NCBI GenBank assembly: GCA_947846985.1
Contig: CANTUZ010000007.1
Span: forward strand, 29,640,355-29,704,354
From: Fratercula arctica
Taxonomy: Eukaryota > Chordata > Aves > Charadriiformes > Alcidae
Length of the DNA: 64,000 nt
Direction of reading: 5' to 3'
Below the pieces are notes generated by a model, which was given only the letters and a program-made list of their open reading frames with translations, made no database searches and was not told where the DNA came from. The position numbers and the translations under genes are program-made. Every line of letters starts with the position of its first letter. The first letter of the stretch is position 1. Shown here piece after piece: positions 48,790-62,173 of the stretch.

Positions 48790-50359
48790 ACCTGACTGCA
48801 AAGGAAGCAAGAGTCTGAGGAGATATGGTACTCTGCACCACAAGAAAGTTCTGGGAATAAAATAAACTGTGGACCAGGAACAGTCAAGTACAAAATGCTT
48901 CTGAATGGAGTATCAGGTGGGAAGCTGTTTGTTTATAGGTGCTGTAACCTTAAGAGAATCAAACAACCTAAAGAAAACTATCAGTAACAACGCCATAATT
49001 AGGTATCAAAGATAAAATTGTTGAAATAGCATTACATACGTACAAATATATAGGCCTTTTAGAAACCGTTATTTTCAAGAGTGAACTGTCAATGACTTTT
49101 TAGTAATACTGCATGTTGAGTGAATCGCAGGCTAAAAGCAGAAGTCTTAAAGATGCAGCCACAGGATGAAACCAGAAGCCACAGAAATGTATATGTAGAT
49201 GACCACTTGTGGATAAACATGGGCAACCTGGAAAAAAAACGCTTTAGGGCATAACAAAAGCAATGGCAAAAACAAGGTTGTGAGTGTAGCTTAATTGTGT
49301 TAACGAAGCCATTAGTTATGCTATCAGATAGCTGTATCCTAAAAAGTATCGGTAAAAATAAAATTCTCCTGCTGGACAAATTTCTCGTCTTGAAGGATGG
49401 TAAGAAAAAAAAGGAACTTGTTCTGAAACACTGACTAGCTGTTGTGTGGGGGTCACGCTCAACTCCTCATGTAACAATTGAAGAACATAGGTAGCCTTGT
49501 CTTTACATTTTGTATGCAAGCCTGACACAAAAAAACCACATTAGTTCTGCTGCTGTCTTATTTCACATTAAGATATGAAGAACCAATCTCTCTAGTAACC
49601 TGTATTGCTACATATGCAAGTTTTTTGTTTACTTTAAAGGGAAAGCATCAGCTTGTGTTAGGGTTAGTATTCCACCTTTGTGCTTAGTTTGGTATCCCAT
49701 CCCCAAAGCTTGCTCATTTGGATGCAACACAGCAAAAGCTAGCAGTCAAGGCTAGAAAAAAAACAGATGAATTTCAGTTCGCTGTCTACAGGAGGTATCT
49801 GATGTAGAGTAAGGATGTAGAATTGTGAATTGCCAGTACTATGATGGCCTTTAAACTCGTCATATTCAGATACATTATCTAGAGGGAGACAGAAAAGGAA
49901 ATAAGGACAAGCCAGAGATGAAAACGGACTGAAAGAGTAGCAGAGGATAGAAGAGGAGATGATATTCTGTTGGATAACACAATAAAGAAATGACCAGAGA
50001 ACCAGGAGGAGGAGTGGGTGACCTAGTGAGGAAAGTCATGACACTACTGCAACAGTTTTGAGGCTGTATTTTCAAATCTGTAAAATAGTGGTTGTAACTG
50101 CAGATATTCACTGAAGCAACTCAGTAATGGCATAATTTCAGTCAATTTGGCATTTTATTTTATCAGCTAATTTGTGCTAACATTTTAAACTGAAAATTTA
50201 TTTAGCAGGATAGTTCTTTGTTGTTTGAAAAGAACCTGCGCTATTTTTAGTTCGTATCTGTGTAATGTGAATTTTGTGAGTTGCACTAGATAGAACAAAC
50301 ATTAAAATCGGTAGTCCTAGATGTTTTTTTGTTTGTTCACTTTATTAGACCTGGCACTT

Positions 50360-50371
50360 AAAAAAAAAAAA
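50360..50371 (+). repeat. A12 homopolymer
   Basis: Twelve consecutive A. Simple sequence. Confidence 0.9.
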
Positions 50372-51914
50372 TTGTATTAATAATAGCACATATCTACAAA
50401 GTCCTACCAATGTTGGCAAATTGCGTGCATATAGTGAGTATATATACAACACCAAGGCTGTGCAAGACCTGCCCGAAAACGAGAATGAGTGCAATGTCAT
50501 TCAGAACATTAATTCAAAACTTCACACATACAGCACAGCCATACAACGTGACTGGCTGATGAAACAGGAAAATGCTTCTAGTAGTCTGAAAGAGAATAAC
50601 GCTGGCTTATATTAAATAAAATGATAGCCTGAAAAGTTTTACTGACAATCGTAAATGCTTCAACAAAGAAGTACGAACTGTTCCCAGAACTGCAAGCGGT
50701 TTTAAAATGATGATCGCTGATAACTGACAGAAAGGAACAGAAAGCAGTAAAGAAATAAAAGGATAACAAGAAATATTTGAAATCACTGCTCGTATTTCCT
50801 TTTGTTCCCATGTGCTCTCAGACCACAAAAGGTGAATGTGATGTTGAACCCAAATGTATTGCTTTCTGTTTGGCCTCTGCTATGCACTCATTATTGCAGG
50901 AAGCTTAGCTTCACAGTAGAATACCAATGCTTTTCTACTGTCACCCCTTGCCTCTTAGTGTTTTGTCAGGGCATTATTCTCCTCTTCCTTAACCTAATTT
51001 TACATCAGTAAAACCCTCTTGATTTCAGTAGAACTTCTTTTGATTTTCAGTAGCATAAAAACAAGAATCAAATCATCTTTTCTCGGTTTGCATACCCTCC
51101 AAAAATCGCTTTAAGTTGGTGTTCTTCTGTTGTCAATACAGTACATAAAGTATACTACTTGGTAAATGGGAAAATATAAGTCTGAATTATTTAGTGTATC
51201 AGACTTGGCTGGAGTTCTAGAGAAAGTGCCTCAAGTACAATGCAGTACATCCCTATTTTATACACCATTGAACAGAACATCTACAAATTGCCCTGGAACT
51301 TGCACACTGCCATAGGGCTAACTGACATTATTCCTGGGCTGTGGTTACTTCTAATGCTCTGCTAATCGTTCTGTGCTCTAACATGCTCTGGAGGAAAATC
51401 TCTATGTTCCCACAAAGTCAGTGAAGTCCCACTAATGAAATTAAGTGAAAGGAATATAATGTATTTTTGTCAATGTGAGTCCCTTAAGCTAAACTTTGGA
51501 GGGTGAAGTACATGTATTATTCAATAGAAAAGCTTTAATTAGTGTTTCTTTAAAATTACTCTGAGAAAGGACTAAAAGAATCAAAATAGTCCATCAAGAT
51601 TGTTGTAAGTGTAGGTAAGTAAATCTACAATAAGTTAGCACCACTGTACTGATGCGCTTGAAATCTACGTGAAAGCTAAGTAAAGACAAGTGACAGTAAA
51701 TCAAGTTCATTTCACAGAAAATTCAAGTTCTTTCCCATGGTGTACGTGACCGCAATTTTAATCAAGCTCTGGCATTCATTTATGCCAAGACTATTTTTAA
51801 TAATATTACCTGATTCTAAGAATCCTGAATGTAGAATATAAAGTGCATTTTAAACAGCAGTAACTCAAAGCCTGGAGAAGGAAAATGATTAGTTTGTTTT
51901 AAATAGGCCTGAGG

Positions 51915-51926
51915 AAAAAAAAAAAA
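51915..51926 (+). repeat. A12 homopolymer
   Basis: Twelve consecutive A following GAGG. Simple sequence. Confidence 0.9.
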
Positions 51927-54900
51927 TGCAAATATCTCACATTTGCAGATATTGATTTCCAACCAGCCTGATGTGTGGCTATAATTGCTTTAACAGACTA
52001 TTGTCTACAGCTTGTAAACTTGAATCAACATACAACCCTCTTTTACGAGAAGATCCAAAAGTATATTGATTCAAACATCGTATCTTAAATTAAGATAATC
52101 TTTTTGAGATTTCAAACTTAATTTGTTCATTGCCTCTAAGTGACACGGGTTCAACACTGTCATCAGATGAGTCAAACTGTCCTTGACAGTTCTGACACTT
52201 TAACTAGTTGGTTTTGCACGGACTGATTCACTGGCAAAGGACTCATTATCTGTAGTGCTATGTGGAACTCAGGCAACTCGATTCTGACCTAGGTAGTTTT
52301 CATCTGCTGCTGAGCAGTGTATTGCTGTGCACCCCTACTGAGTTGCAAAGTAATTTTCGCTTTTGTATTTCCTAATTGTATGCTTTTTATTTCCTATCAG
52401 TCTCCTTGTGGGGCTCCTTTGTGCTGCAGCCAGCAGGTGACACCCTGTACATGCTTCCCTAGGGAGAATCATTGTCACTCCTAACTACTTATCCAGTGGC
52501 TGCCTAGTGCTAAGTTTCACTCCCAACTGCTATTTAATGTCCTCTTCCTCATGCTCCACAGAGAAAACCAATTATCATACAAACAAAATAAAATAGTATT
52601 TAGGTTTATAAATCCAACCATGCACTCCCAGGTAGGATGTATAGCTAAGGCTGGACTGCCGAGCGGTGCACCGAACTACATATTTCATTCTTCCTTCTAC
52701 CAGCTTAACTTTTACAAAAGTCGTAAGCACTGAGATCGCTTACTTGGTGCTAATTAATTAACATAGTGGCAATATCGGTCTTTCATAATCCGCGCTATTA
52801 CCATGGTTCAGCAAGCCATGATTCTGCACTTTTTCAGCTATTTGAGTTCTGCAGGTGACATGCAGAGCAAAACCCTGAATTATTCAATGTCTGTGTGCAT
52901 GATGGCCCCGTTTGACCTTTTACTTGTTTGCAACATTGCTAGCTTTTTAATCTTTAAATCACTATATTTCCTGTGAATTCTCATAAGACTTCATCCTACA
53001 TTACACTGACAAAAAAGCTTCTCCTAGTAGAAGTTTTCATTTAGTTTCTAACAATATATTTTACACTTTTTGGAGCATGACAGAAGCGGACAAGAAAGTG
53101 CCTTCAGGAAAACTCCAAGAGAATATAGTTCTTATTATCTGTTTTGCTCTTTTAGAAGACCCCAAATCTCATTGGTCTTTCTTAAACAGAAAATAAAACA
53201 GCAATACTGCAACTGTGCAGTTTATCATTCCTAAAGCTTTTTCAAAATATGTGTCTAATCACAATGGGTCCTGTTCAGCACTCTCTACTCACGACTTCCA
53301 TCAAAGTCATGCTTCTGTGGGAACTTAGCCTGAGGAAGGAATGCAGGGTAAGTCAAGGTGATTACTGCAATCCCTTCCTAGGGAAGTACAAGAAAACCTA
53401 AATTTTTGTTGTCTTCACATTTCAAGAAAGTTTTAAATGTAGATTGTGCTGAGGCACTATGTTCTTAAGAAAATTCTTCTGACAAGTGAGGAACAAAACA
53501 GTAAAAAACAGCCTGAGCAAGACTTTTAACTGAAGCTCAGCATTATAGCTGTACTGAGAGAGAAATTTTTCAGTTAAAGTAAATTTAGTGTAGTCTACTG
53601 TTCTGACGAATACGTATCATTACGGCACGCTACAGTTTATAACTCAGTCCTGTTACAGTCAGCACTTACAGAGAAGAAAACTTATTCTTTATATGCAACA
53701 TAATATGCTACGTGCTTGACTGAAAGTGTACTTTATTTCTATAAACAAAAGCTTTACTCTGTATTTCATCTTTGCTATCACTCTTATGGTCATGTCATTT
53801 CCATTTTTTTATGCATTTAATTTAAATTATGTCATTGCAACATGTGTTTGCCACATCTAAAATACGAAATCACACTGCACACAAGCTTCATTTCTGGCCA
53901 CGAAGACAACCTGCAGTGGGGATTCTGATTCCTGCTTTTGGAACAAACACTGCCAGACAAGCATTTTAAATCTCCTTCATGTTGAGAATGGAGCTCCATT
54001 CATTGTCTAAGCAGTGGCAACAGCCAGTGGTAACAGGAAAGCAGAGAGAGAATTTACAACAGAATGTTCAGTGTCAGCATCTTTGAGCATATTGATTTAT
54101 GGTGCCAAAAATTTTTCCTCCCTTCCTTTCTTTCTTGACTGCATTACACTCACATGCTTAATTAAGGATGCCTCAACAATCATTATGGGAAAGTGTGTTC
54201 ACAAAATTCAGACAGCTAAACAAAATAAACCTGATATGTAAACTAGTTTCAAAGTCAGAAAACATATGGTTAATTCCTTTACCCAATCAAGTTTTAGTTA
54301 AATGACCCAGTTTGACAGAAAAACTAGCAGTTGCCTTCTGGTTTTAGTAAGATCATTAAAACTCCATTAGGTTATTTTTAACCTTGGTACAGAATATAAT
54401 CACTTCATTTATTATTTTCCTGCCATCAGGGGCTAAATTCCCAAGTATATTTTCTGGACTATAGATATCACGACCAAGTATATTTCTGAATGTAGCTAAA
54501 TCACACTGTTATATTGGTAACATTTTGTTTTGTTGACATCATGCCAAGTTACCTCTATGTTTCTAAGTACATTAGCATTTGGAAACTTGTTGGATGATTT
54601 CTGTAGAAGCACAGATATGAAACAAAATATAATTCCAGCATATAAATGACAATATTAGATGATGTTAACCATCACACTTCATCTTTAAGATGCTGTATGA
54701 AAATTAACAAAGCCTCAAAACTTTACAGGAATTTGGGCAAGGATCGTTGGTCTAGTCACAGCCATGCACTTTGCATCACGTAACCCTAGACGGCATCCTT
54801 ATAAAAGACGTGATCAGATATTGAGTATAGCTCCTATTTTGAATAACATACAGTGGTAAAGAATTTATCACATTTCCTAACCCAGCAACCCGCCTGCAAG

Positions 54901-57900
54901 TGCTGTAAGGCCTCAGCTACACTGTCCACTCAGACAGAGATCAGTTCCCTTGGACAACTCCAGTGTATGTCTGCCTAAACTGAATGTGAGTCATGGAGGG
55001 GGGGAGAGGGGAATTTGCTCATTGTGTACGGCTGAACTGTTCCTTTCTTTGTAGCTGAAATAAAAACTGATCTAGAGATTTCTCACTTCAGTGGTTGAGA
55101 CATATTTTCCTGGGTTGGCAGAATACAAGGCCAGTTTAAGAGATGTTCCCGCTTTTGTAATCATTGTGTAATGTCACTGTGCTGCTACTCACTTTGAATT
55201 AAAATAACTGTTCGGCTGTGTTAATTTATGCTGGTGGATCATTTCAGTCCATCATTCCAATCATGCGTTCCCTGTGTTCTGCTGAACGCAGAGAAAGAAA
55301 CTTGCAGTAACCATTGTACAAGTAGATCAGACATATATTTGATTATTTCATCCGTCTTTAGGAACAGCTGCAATTATGTTGCCTGTTCTGAATACTATGA
55401 AAAACTGGTTGTGCATTTACATTTATTTTTTTCTACCTCCAGTGTATTTTAAGATATGGAATAACAACAAAACTCCTTATCTATGAGTGTAGAAAATACA
55501 TAAGCTAGGACCCTCAAGCATCTTAACGTACCTGTTAGAATGCCAAACCATCCTTCACTTCACATCCAAAGCATAACAGTAGGCCTCTGCTTCAGCTATC
55601 AAGCTAGGTGAAAGGCTGGGATCATGAGACGCAGTGGACACAAAGTATGTCTTCTGGTGAAACTCGGTATTTTCTGGGATATAGTATGTTTCTGGAGTTC
55701 ATGACTCACGCTTTCGTGTCACACTTTAACACTCCCAGAGCACGCTTACAGCAATTAGCATATCTGACATCACTGAGATGTGATCTTGAAAGATCTGATA
55801 TTCTTGATTTTGTGTGACTTTGTACACAAATGCACAAAGGCTTTTTTTCCCTCCCTTTAATTAATGTTTCTAATTCTGTCTACAGCCACAGCTTTCCTAG
55901 ATTACAAAACCTCAAACCAAATTGCATAGATACTATTCATGCTATCGGAACGGGAGTGGATGAACTTCACGAAATAAAACCAAAGAAGCTAAATCTATCC
56001 AGCTGCCGCGGTGTACATCTTATAAATAAGTGTATGGTATCTAGTCATCATCTTTATTTTATAAGCAAGTAGAGAAAACCAGAACTTAGAGAATACCACT
56101 CAGCTGAGATTGAAGCCTTTAGATTTACCTTAATTACGAAAATTTGACAGACACTATCTGACAACAAGTGCAAGTTAGACTGGAAATGCAAGTAATGGAC
56201 TTCTCTGAATGAAGACTGAGACTTTTACCTGGCATCTTTCAAACAGCCGAATTTTGCATTACTGCTTCACATGCATTTCTATTATGGTAGGAAAATGAAA
56301 TATTTAGAAATTGGAAGGGGAACAGATTCAGATTCTATTCTTTTTGGTTGCTGTTTCATCCTAAATAATGTCAGACTTCAATAAATACCAATCCTAAACT
56401 ATTTTGGGGGAAAAAGTAAATTTTGTTTAATATATTTGGTAGGATTTGAGTGTGATTTTTGATTATCACATCTCAAAATTCTGTCCCCTTTTCTTGGAAT
56501 GAGACTTCTCATAGGTTCTTCAAGCCATAAAATTAAAAGTAATCCTTACTTTCTTTGTCAATGAGGCTTTTTCTTACTCTGTTGATCAAAGAAGCCTCAG
56601 CTGCCTCTGCCTGGTGCAAAAGGCTGTTATATAGCAAATACTTCTCACAGTTCCTTGGGTCTTTGTTCTCAAATTAGAAATAAGTATCATATTCATTTTT
56701 TTATACTTTAATTATATTTTACATATTAAATAACTTTCTGCATTTATATTTTTACACCATTGTCTGCAGTTTCACAGACAGAAAATGGTCTTTAATGTCT
56801 CTAAGTTGTCAAATCAGCATTTTATTTTCTTTTTTATTACTTTCGTTACAGAAGAAGGAATAAAGAACTCTGGCATACAATACAAAAATTAGTATCTAAG
56901 TTTAGAGTATTTCAGAACAGTATCAGAAATAATTGCGGAAACTGCTTTTGCATTTTACTAAACTTAGTCTACTCAATTGCCTAGATAATCTATAAAATAT
57001 CAAATTGGATTTTTTTTTCTTAGAGCTCTCTATTTTGACTGATGTAAAAAGAAAAATAGAACAACATAAAATCCTTATCATGAGTATGAATGAGAGTTAA
57101 GAAAATTAGAAGAGTCAAGAAGCTTCTTGCCAGATAACAAAAAGTTGGTACATTTGAACCTGTTAGGAAGGTGAGAGAAATGCATATAATTAACCATTAC
57201 TGAACTCATCAATGTTATACTCTTAAAACTTAAAAATTTCAGAATGTATCTGTTTGACTAGAATCTCATATTGACCAATGAAGCCAAGCAAAATGTTTAG
57301 CAAAAGCCTCTTCTTGAGTAATCATGAAATGAACGTCCACTTTGAAAGCAATTTCATCCCTAAAAAAAGTTATTACTGCTGAGCAGTTAATTTGCATGAG
57401 AAATTCCAGTTCTAAGGAAAAAACCTAACACCACTATGTAACAACAACAAAATAACACAGGTGAGATGACAATACTCTCCCATGTTATTGTGAGATAAAT
57501 GAGGCCTAGTCAGCAACATGCCTCAGCAGATGGCTGACCTCACCTAACTTTCAGTGTGGTGAAACTAATACCCCTTTTACTGTGCTTTTACCTCAGGACA
57601 GCTTCTGTATATAAGTTAATCCAAGCAAGAAATATTTAGCAACAAAGAGAAGGCATTTAATTTAGCTTCTAGATGGTTGTGTCACAGGGCTCATACTCAA
57701 GAAACTTCACATTCTCTAGCTTATCCTTTATCAGGATTCATTTGTAAGGCATTTAAGGATAGTACAATTTTAAACGGGCTCTTTCAGTCCAAGCCAGGTT
57801 AGCCTAATTATTATTCAAACAAAACTTTAAAAAGAAGAGAACTGCAGGATTCTCCAAGTTCTTGCTTTGTAGGCATTTTGATGCAGAGGGCTATAATATG

Positions 57901-58657
57901 GAAATGAGGGACTACAGATCTATCAGAAGCAGAATGTAAGTGAAGCAGCTTCCACTGTAACAGACACCTTCAAACTTTGTAAACTTAATTTATTTATCTG
58001 GGTGGAACTTCAAGAAGTATGTAACAACAGGTAAGGGCAATAAAGTTGTTAATATGATATGTTAACTCCTAGTCCGGATCTCCTAAGACAAATTTCGATA
58101 CAGTTTTTCAACCTATTTTCTTCCAGACAGGGCTAAAGCTGAGTATAATGAGTTATTAGTACAGCTATATGAACAAGAAATAAAATCAGTCATATTTCTA
58201 AAGCTTCCAACTTTTTATTTCCAGGGAGATAAAGTCTGTTTTTAATGTCTATATCAGAAAACATCCTGCACAAAGACCTCTTACCCACTCCCCAGTTACC
58301 ATTACTTATTCAAAGTCAAACCAAAACAGAGATCCTCAGTGAAATCCATCATTTAATGGAGTATCATTTACACTATACAGTTAATTGAAAAGATTCTCTT
58401 TAGGCATAGTGAATAGGTACGTATCTAATCCAGTCTCAGATCCTTTCTAGGTTTCGCTCTTGATTTCCCTCTAATTAATGGGGCCCATCCACTGGTAAAA
58501 TTCTCCTGCTACTTAATACCAACACCCCTCAATCAATGTTCCTCTCTTTAAGAGGTTCCATCACACACTGCTAGGCTGAGTTTACAGGGTTTTATTAACT
58601 GTTGTACAACATTAAAAAAATCCTTAAAAGTTTTAAAGGTGTTTTAATTGGGAAGAA

Positions 58658-58669
58658 TTTTTTTTTTTT
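58658..58669 (+). repeat. T12 homopolymer
   Basis: Twelve consecutive T. Simple sequence. Confidence 0.9.
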
Positions 58670-60170
58670 ATTTTAAATGAGATTCCTATACAGTACGTAC
58701 TCTGAGGTCTCTGGAGTGGTTCATTATATCCATTTCCTTAAAAGGGTAATTTTTCTTAAACTGTGAATTGTTGAAGGATAATTAAAGAAAATTGTTTCAA
58801 CTTAATAAAATCTTTTTGCTGGCCACCTAAGAATACTCAGTTTTCTGAAGTGATGTAGCTCCTTTAAATAATGTAAGGTTAGTCCCTACTATGTGGAAGA
58901 AGTGGTTGATAATTCGCAATAGTAATTACTCTGAAATTTTTTTCAAAAATCTTCCAGTGTCCCTGATATGGAAATATAGCTAATGGAGACTGGAGACTAT
59001 TCAGCCAGAACATCTGTTCTAAACGTAGTCAAATACCAATGGTTTCCAAATGGTGAGTTCCTATGCCATCCGAACTAAGAAAATCTATGAATCAGAAGTA
59101 AGAAAATCAGACCACAGGGATCCACACCATTCCAAATAAACTGTCACTAGATTCTACTGTGAATGAGTTGGTTAACATTCATAATAAAACAATTGTCTTT
59201 TTTCAACAAATTTTAGGATGAGATTGAACAGATAGTGCTACAAGTGAATGTTGCTCTATGTTTATCTACAACATTGCAGATAAACAGATTAGTTGTGCAA
59301 CAGAAATTTCTTCTTGCATCCCACTCTCTGATTCAAGCACATCCTTCCACAGTAAAAAGGGATGCAGGACAGTGTCCGGCAACATACTTCTTCAGGAATG
59401 CAACACAAAAGTTCTCTTCAAAAACAGATCAAGAAATTTCGTATTTAAAACTGCCATCATCCACACTATCTAAATCTTGCTCTCATATTTTTCCAGCACA
59501 TAGAATAATGAGCAATGTCTTGAGTGAATCCTTGCTCTTTTTGTTTGCTTGAACAACATTTTATTTTAGTTAAATTTAAGATTTCCCACAAAGCGTTCAT
59601 TAGATCCTATCTGTCCTTTCTTGAGATGGCCAGTGAGGGTACCCAGAGAATTTAGCAACACGTTAATCATCCACCTTTATCATTCAGATGTATATATATA
59701 GTAACTTCCACTGCTAAAATCCTTCCATTCCACTGCTTCCTAGTAATCTCCCTTTCATGAAAAGGGTGTTCAGATCATCATTTCTATGCTAACAAGTCTC
59801 TCTCCAAGTCGCAAGGTAATTGATACATTACACTCCACTTGGATCAATCCATTGTCCTAGTCCTATCAAACCAGAGAGGTCTTGTTTAAACTTTGATTAA
59901 TCCAGACCTAATTTAACCTGTCAGTAAGAAAGAAGCCCCAGTAAACAGATGTAAGTAGCAGCAGATTAACAAAGACAAACCTTGATTTTAATGGCTCTAA
60001 AGCATAGGCCTTCTTTACTCTTGAATATTTAAACTCTTCTAATAATTTAAACTTTTTTTCCCTGTAGACATCTGTAAACAACAAGTGAAATAAATATATG
60101 TGTACGCACACACCTCTCTGATTACTCAAAACCAAAGTAAATTCTGTTTCAAATTTGAGAATGAAACTAC

Positions 60171-60214
60171 AGTTTAGTTTAATGTAATGCTAAGTTTAGC
60201 TTAATGTAATGCTT
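60171..60214 (+). repeat. 22-base tandem duplication
   Basis: The units at 60171-60192 and 60193-60214 each begin AGTTTAG and contain TTAATGTAATGCT. They match at 20 of 22 positions. Confidence 0.9.
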
Positions 60215-61033
60215 CTCTATACAGACACACAGAGAATTATCTGATTTCATATAATGTCAGGAATGGTATAATTCGCAGTGTACTCCATACCAGTTTGGCA
60301 TGTGGCTAAAAAGATGGATCTCTAAACCATACAGAACAATGAAAAATTAAGTACTTTAAAATAAATCAATATGATATTAGATAAAAGAGTGACAGTAATG
60401 GAGTCATCTGTAACTCCAGCCATTTCAATTACACTTGCATTCCCAGTTAAGCTCCCTGTTTCATATTGGTTACCTTCTTAATGATAGCCTAGAATGAAAA
60501 CTGGATAAATGGGGTTTTGTAAAGCTTTCTGCGTTGACCTCACTCAGCTTCCCCAGAAGTCAATGGTTACACTTCTATACTGAAAGTGGAGTTAGTCTGC
60601 ACAGTTTTGAAAAGACCATCTTAAGCATGTACAGAAGTAAAAATTTCTTAACAACAGGAATGATCTCCTACTCTACCAGTGACACTCAGTGCCTTCAGCT
60701 CCTGAACAAATGCAGTCTCCTCTGAATTCATGGTAAAATATGAGTACTCATTCACTATGATAATCAAGTTCTAGCACTTTCAGTCACTAAAAGTAACAGA
60801 GTGAGTTAAAAGCAGATAATGATCCTTGCTGCGGAACTTCAACGATTTACTAAAATACTTCCATTACTGTATTTTTGCTTGTTGGTCAGTACTTGAGATC
60901 ATGCAAAGACACTTGGTTCATATAAAACTCCAAATAAATAATTTCTGATAAAGCAATAGCAACCTCTTCCCACTGAAAAAAGAAATAAAATATAAGATGT
61001 CAAAGCACAGTGAAGGACAGATGATTCTAAAAT

Positions 61034-62173
61034 CACTGAATCATACAATCATAGAATCTTCACGGTTGGAAAGGACCTTTGAGATCATCGAGTCCAACCA
61101 TACACTCACAAAAAAAACCCCTAGAATCTCTGTCACTAGGGCATGCCCTGAAGTGCCAAATCTACACATTTCTTAAATACCTCTAGGGATGGTGACTCAG
61201 CCACCTCACTGGGCAGGCTGTTCCAGTGCCTGACCACTCTTTCAGTAAAGTAATTCTTTCTAATATCTAATCTAAACCTCCCCTGCCGCAACTTCAGACC
61301 ATTTCCTCTGGTCCTGTCATTATTCACCTGGGAGAAGAGGCCAGCACCCACCTCGCTACAACCTCCTCTCAGGTAGTTGTGGGGGCAATGAGGTCTCCCC
61401 TCAGCCTCCTCTTCTCCAAACTAAACATGCCCAGTTCCCTCAGCCTCTCCTCACATGGCTTGGTCTCCAGACCCCTCCCCAGCTTGGTAGCTCTCCTCTG
61501 GACACGCTCCAGCACTTCAGTGTCCCTCTTGTACAGAGGGGCCCAGAGCTGAACACAGTACTCGAGGTGAGGCCTCACCAGTGCCGAGTACAGAGGCACG
61601 ATCACTTCCCTACTCCTGCTGGCCACGCTATTCCTGATACAAGCCAGAACGCTGTTGGCCTTCTTGGCCACCTGGGCACACTGCTGGCTCATGTTAAGCT
61701 GGTTGTCCACCAGAACCCCCAGGTCCTTTTTTGCCGGGCAGCTTTCTAGCCACTCTTCCCCAAGCCTGTAGCGTTGCTTGGGGTTGTTGTGACTGAAATG
61801 AAGGACCCGGCACTTGGCCTTATTAAACTTCATACAATTGGCCTTCGCCCATCAATCCAGCCTGTCCAGGTCCCTCCATAGTGCCTTCCTACCCTCAAGC
61901 ATATCAACACTCCACCTAGTTTGGTGTCATCTGCAAACTTACTGAGGGTGCACTCAATCCACTTACCCAGATCATTGACAAAGATATTAAAAAAAACTGG
62001 CCCCAAAACTGAGCCCTGAGGGACACCACTGGCGACCGGCCGCCAAGAAGATTTCACCCCATTAATCACAAGTCTCTGGACATGGCCATCCAGACAGTTT
62101 TTTTTACCTAGTGAAGAGTACACTTGTCTATGCCACGATTCGCCAGCTTCTCCAGGAGAATGCTGTGAGGGAC
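61034..62173 (-). mobile_element. CR1 LINE, 5'-truncated in the reverse transcriptase (1.14 kb)
   Basis: This is the longest and best preserved transposon copy here. On the minus strand it runs from within the reverse-transcriptase region, through the thumb and C-terminal parts of ORF2, to a short 3' UTR and an octamer tail. The tail has ATTCTATG at 61050-61057, ATTGTATG at 61042-61049 and ATTCAGTG at 61034-61041, with a possible fourth decayed unit at 61026-61033. Its 5' end (GCTTCTCCAGGAGAATGCTG on the plus strand, around 62147) stops abruptly at 62173. There it meets the 3' end of a second CR1 with no unmatched bases between. CR1 is mobilised by its own endonuclease/reverse transcriptase; this copy lacks the endonuclease and most of the fingers and cannot be autonomous. 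Confidence 0.96.
61136..62105 (-). pseudogene. CR1 ORF2 reverse transcriptase, C-terminal remnant with several lesions
   Basis: The palm motif [10 protein letters not shown] is encoded at 62027-61998 and the catalytic FADD box at 61937-61926; both are intact. The thumb and C-terminal region follow, with [11 protein letters not shown] and [12 protein letters not shown] recognisable, and the protein ends at a TAG at 61136-61138. Four lesions break the frame. An A run (62098-62105) lengthened relative to typical CR1 shifts the frame before the palm. A missing base near 61913 comes just after the FADD segment. An in-frame TGA at 61852-61854 is consistent with CpG decay of CGA. A missing base near 61380 separates the thumb from the C-terminal piece. 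The open pieces read as three frames (about 61914-62097, 61382-61913 with the TGA, 61136-61379). The family function is reverse transcription of CR1 RNA at a nicked target; this copy is dead. Confidence 0.92.

Larger units (their letters stand above)
41239..61033. other. Unique AT-rich non-coding DNA
   Basis: Nearly 20 kb without a recognisable gene or transposon. It contains AAAAC-type repeats (41329-41393 and 48761-48789), an A24 run (43593-43616), A12 runs (50360-50371 and 51915-51926), a T12 run (58658-58669) and a 22-base tandem duplication (60171-60214). The longest frame is 133 codons on the minus strand at 46257-46658; it has no known domain and is about what chance gives in AT-rich DNA of this length. 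Confidence 0.6.

Noticed and set aside
59235..59552. 105-codon plus frame with a 71-codon frame overlapping it
   Set aside because: Two overlapping chance frames; neither has a recognisable domain.
61567..61749. Plus-strand frame inside the CR1
   Set aside because: Antisense shadow of the CR1 ORF2 reading frame.
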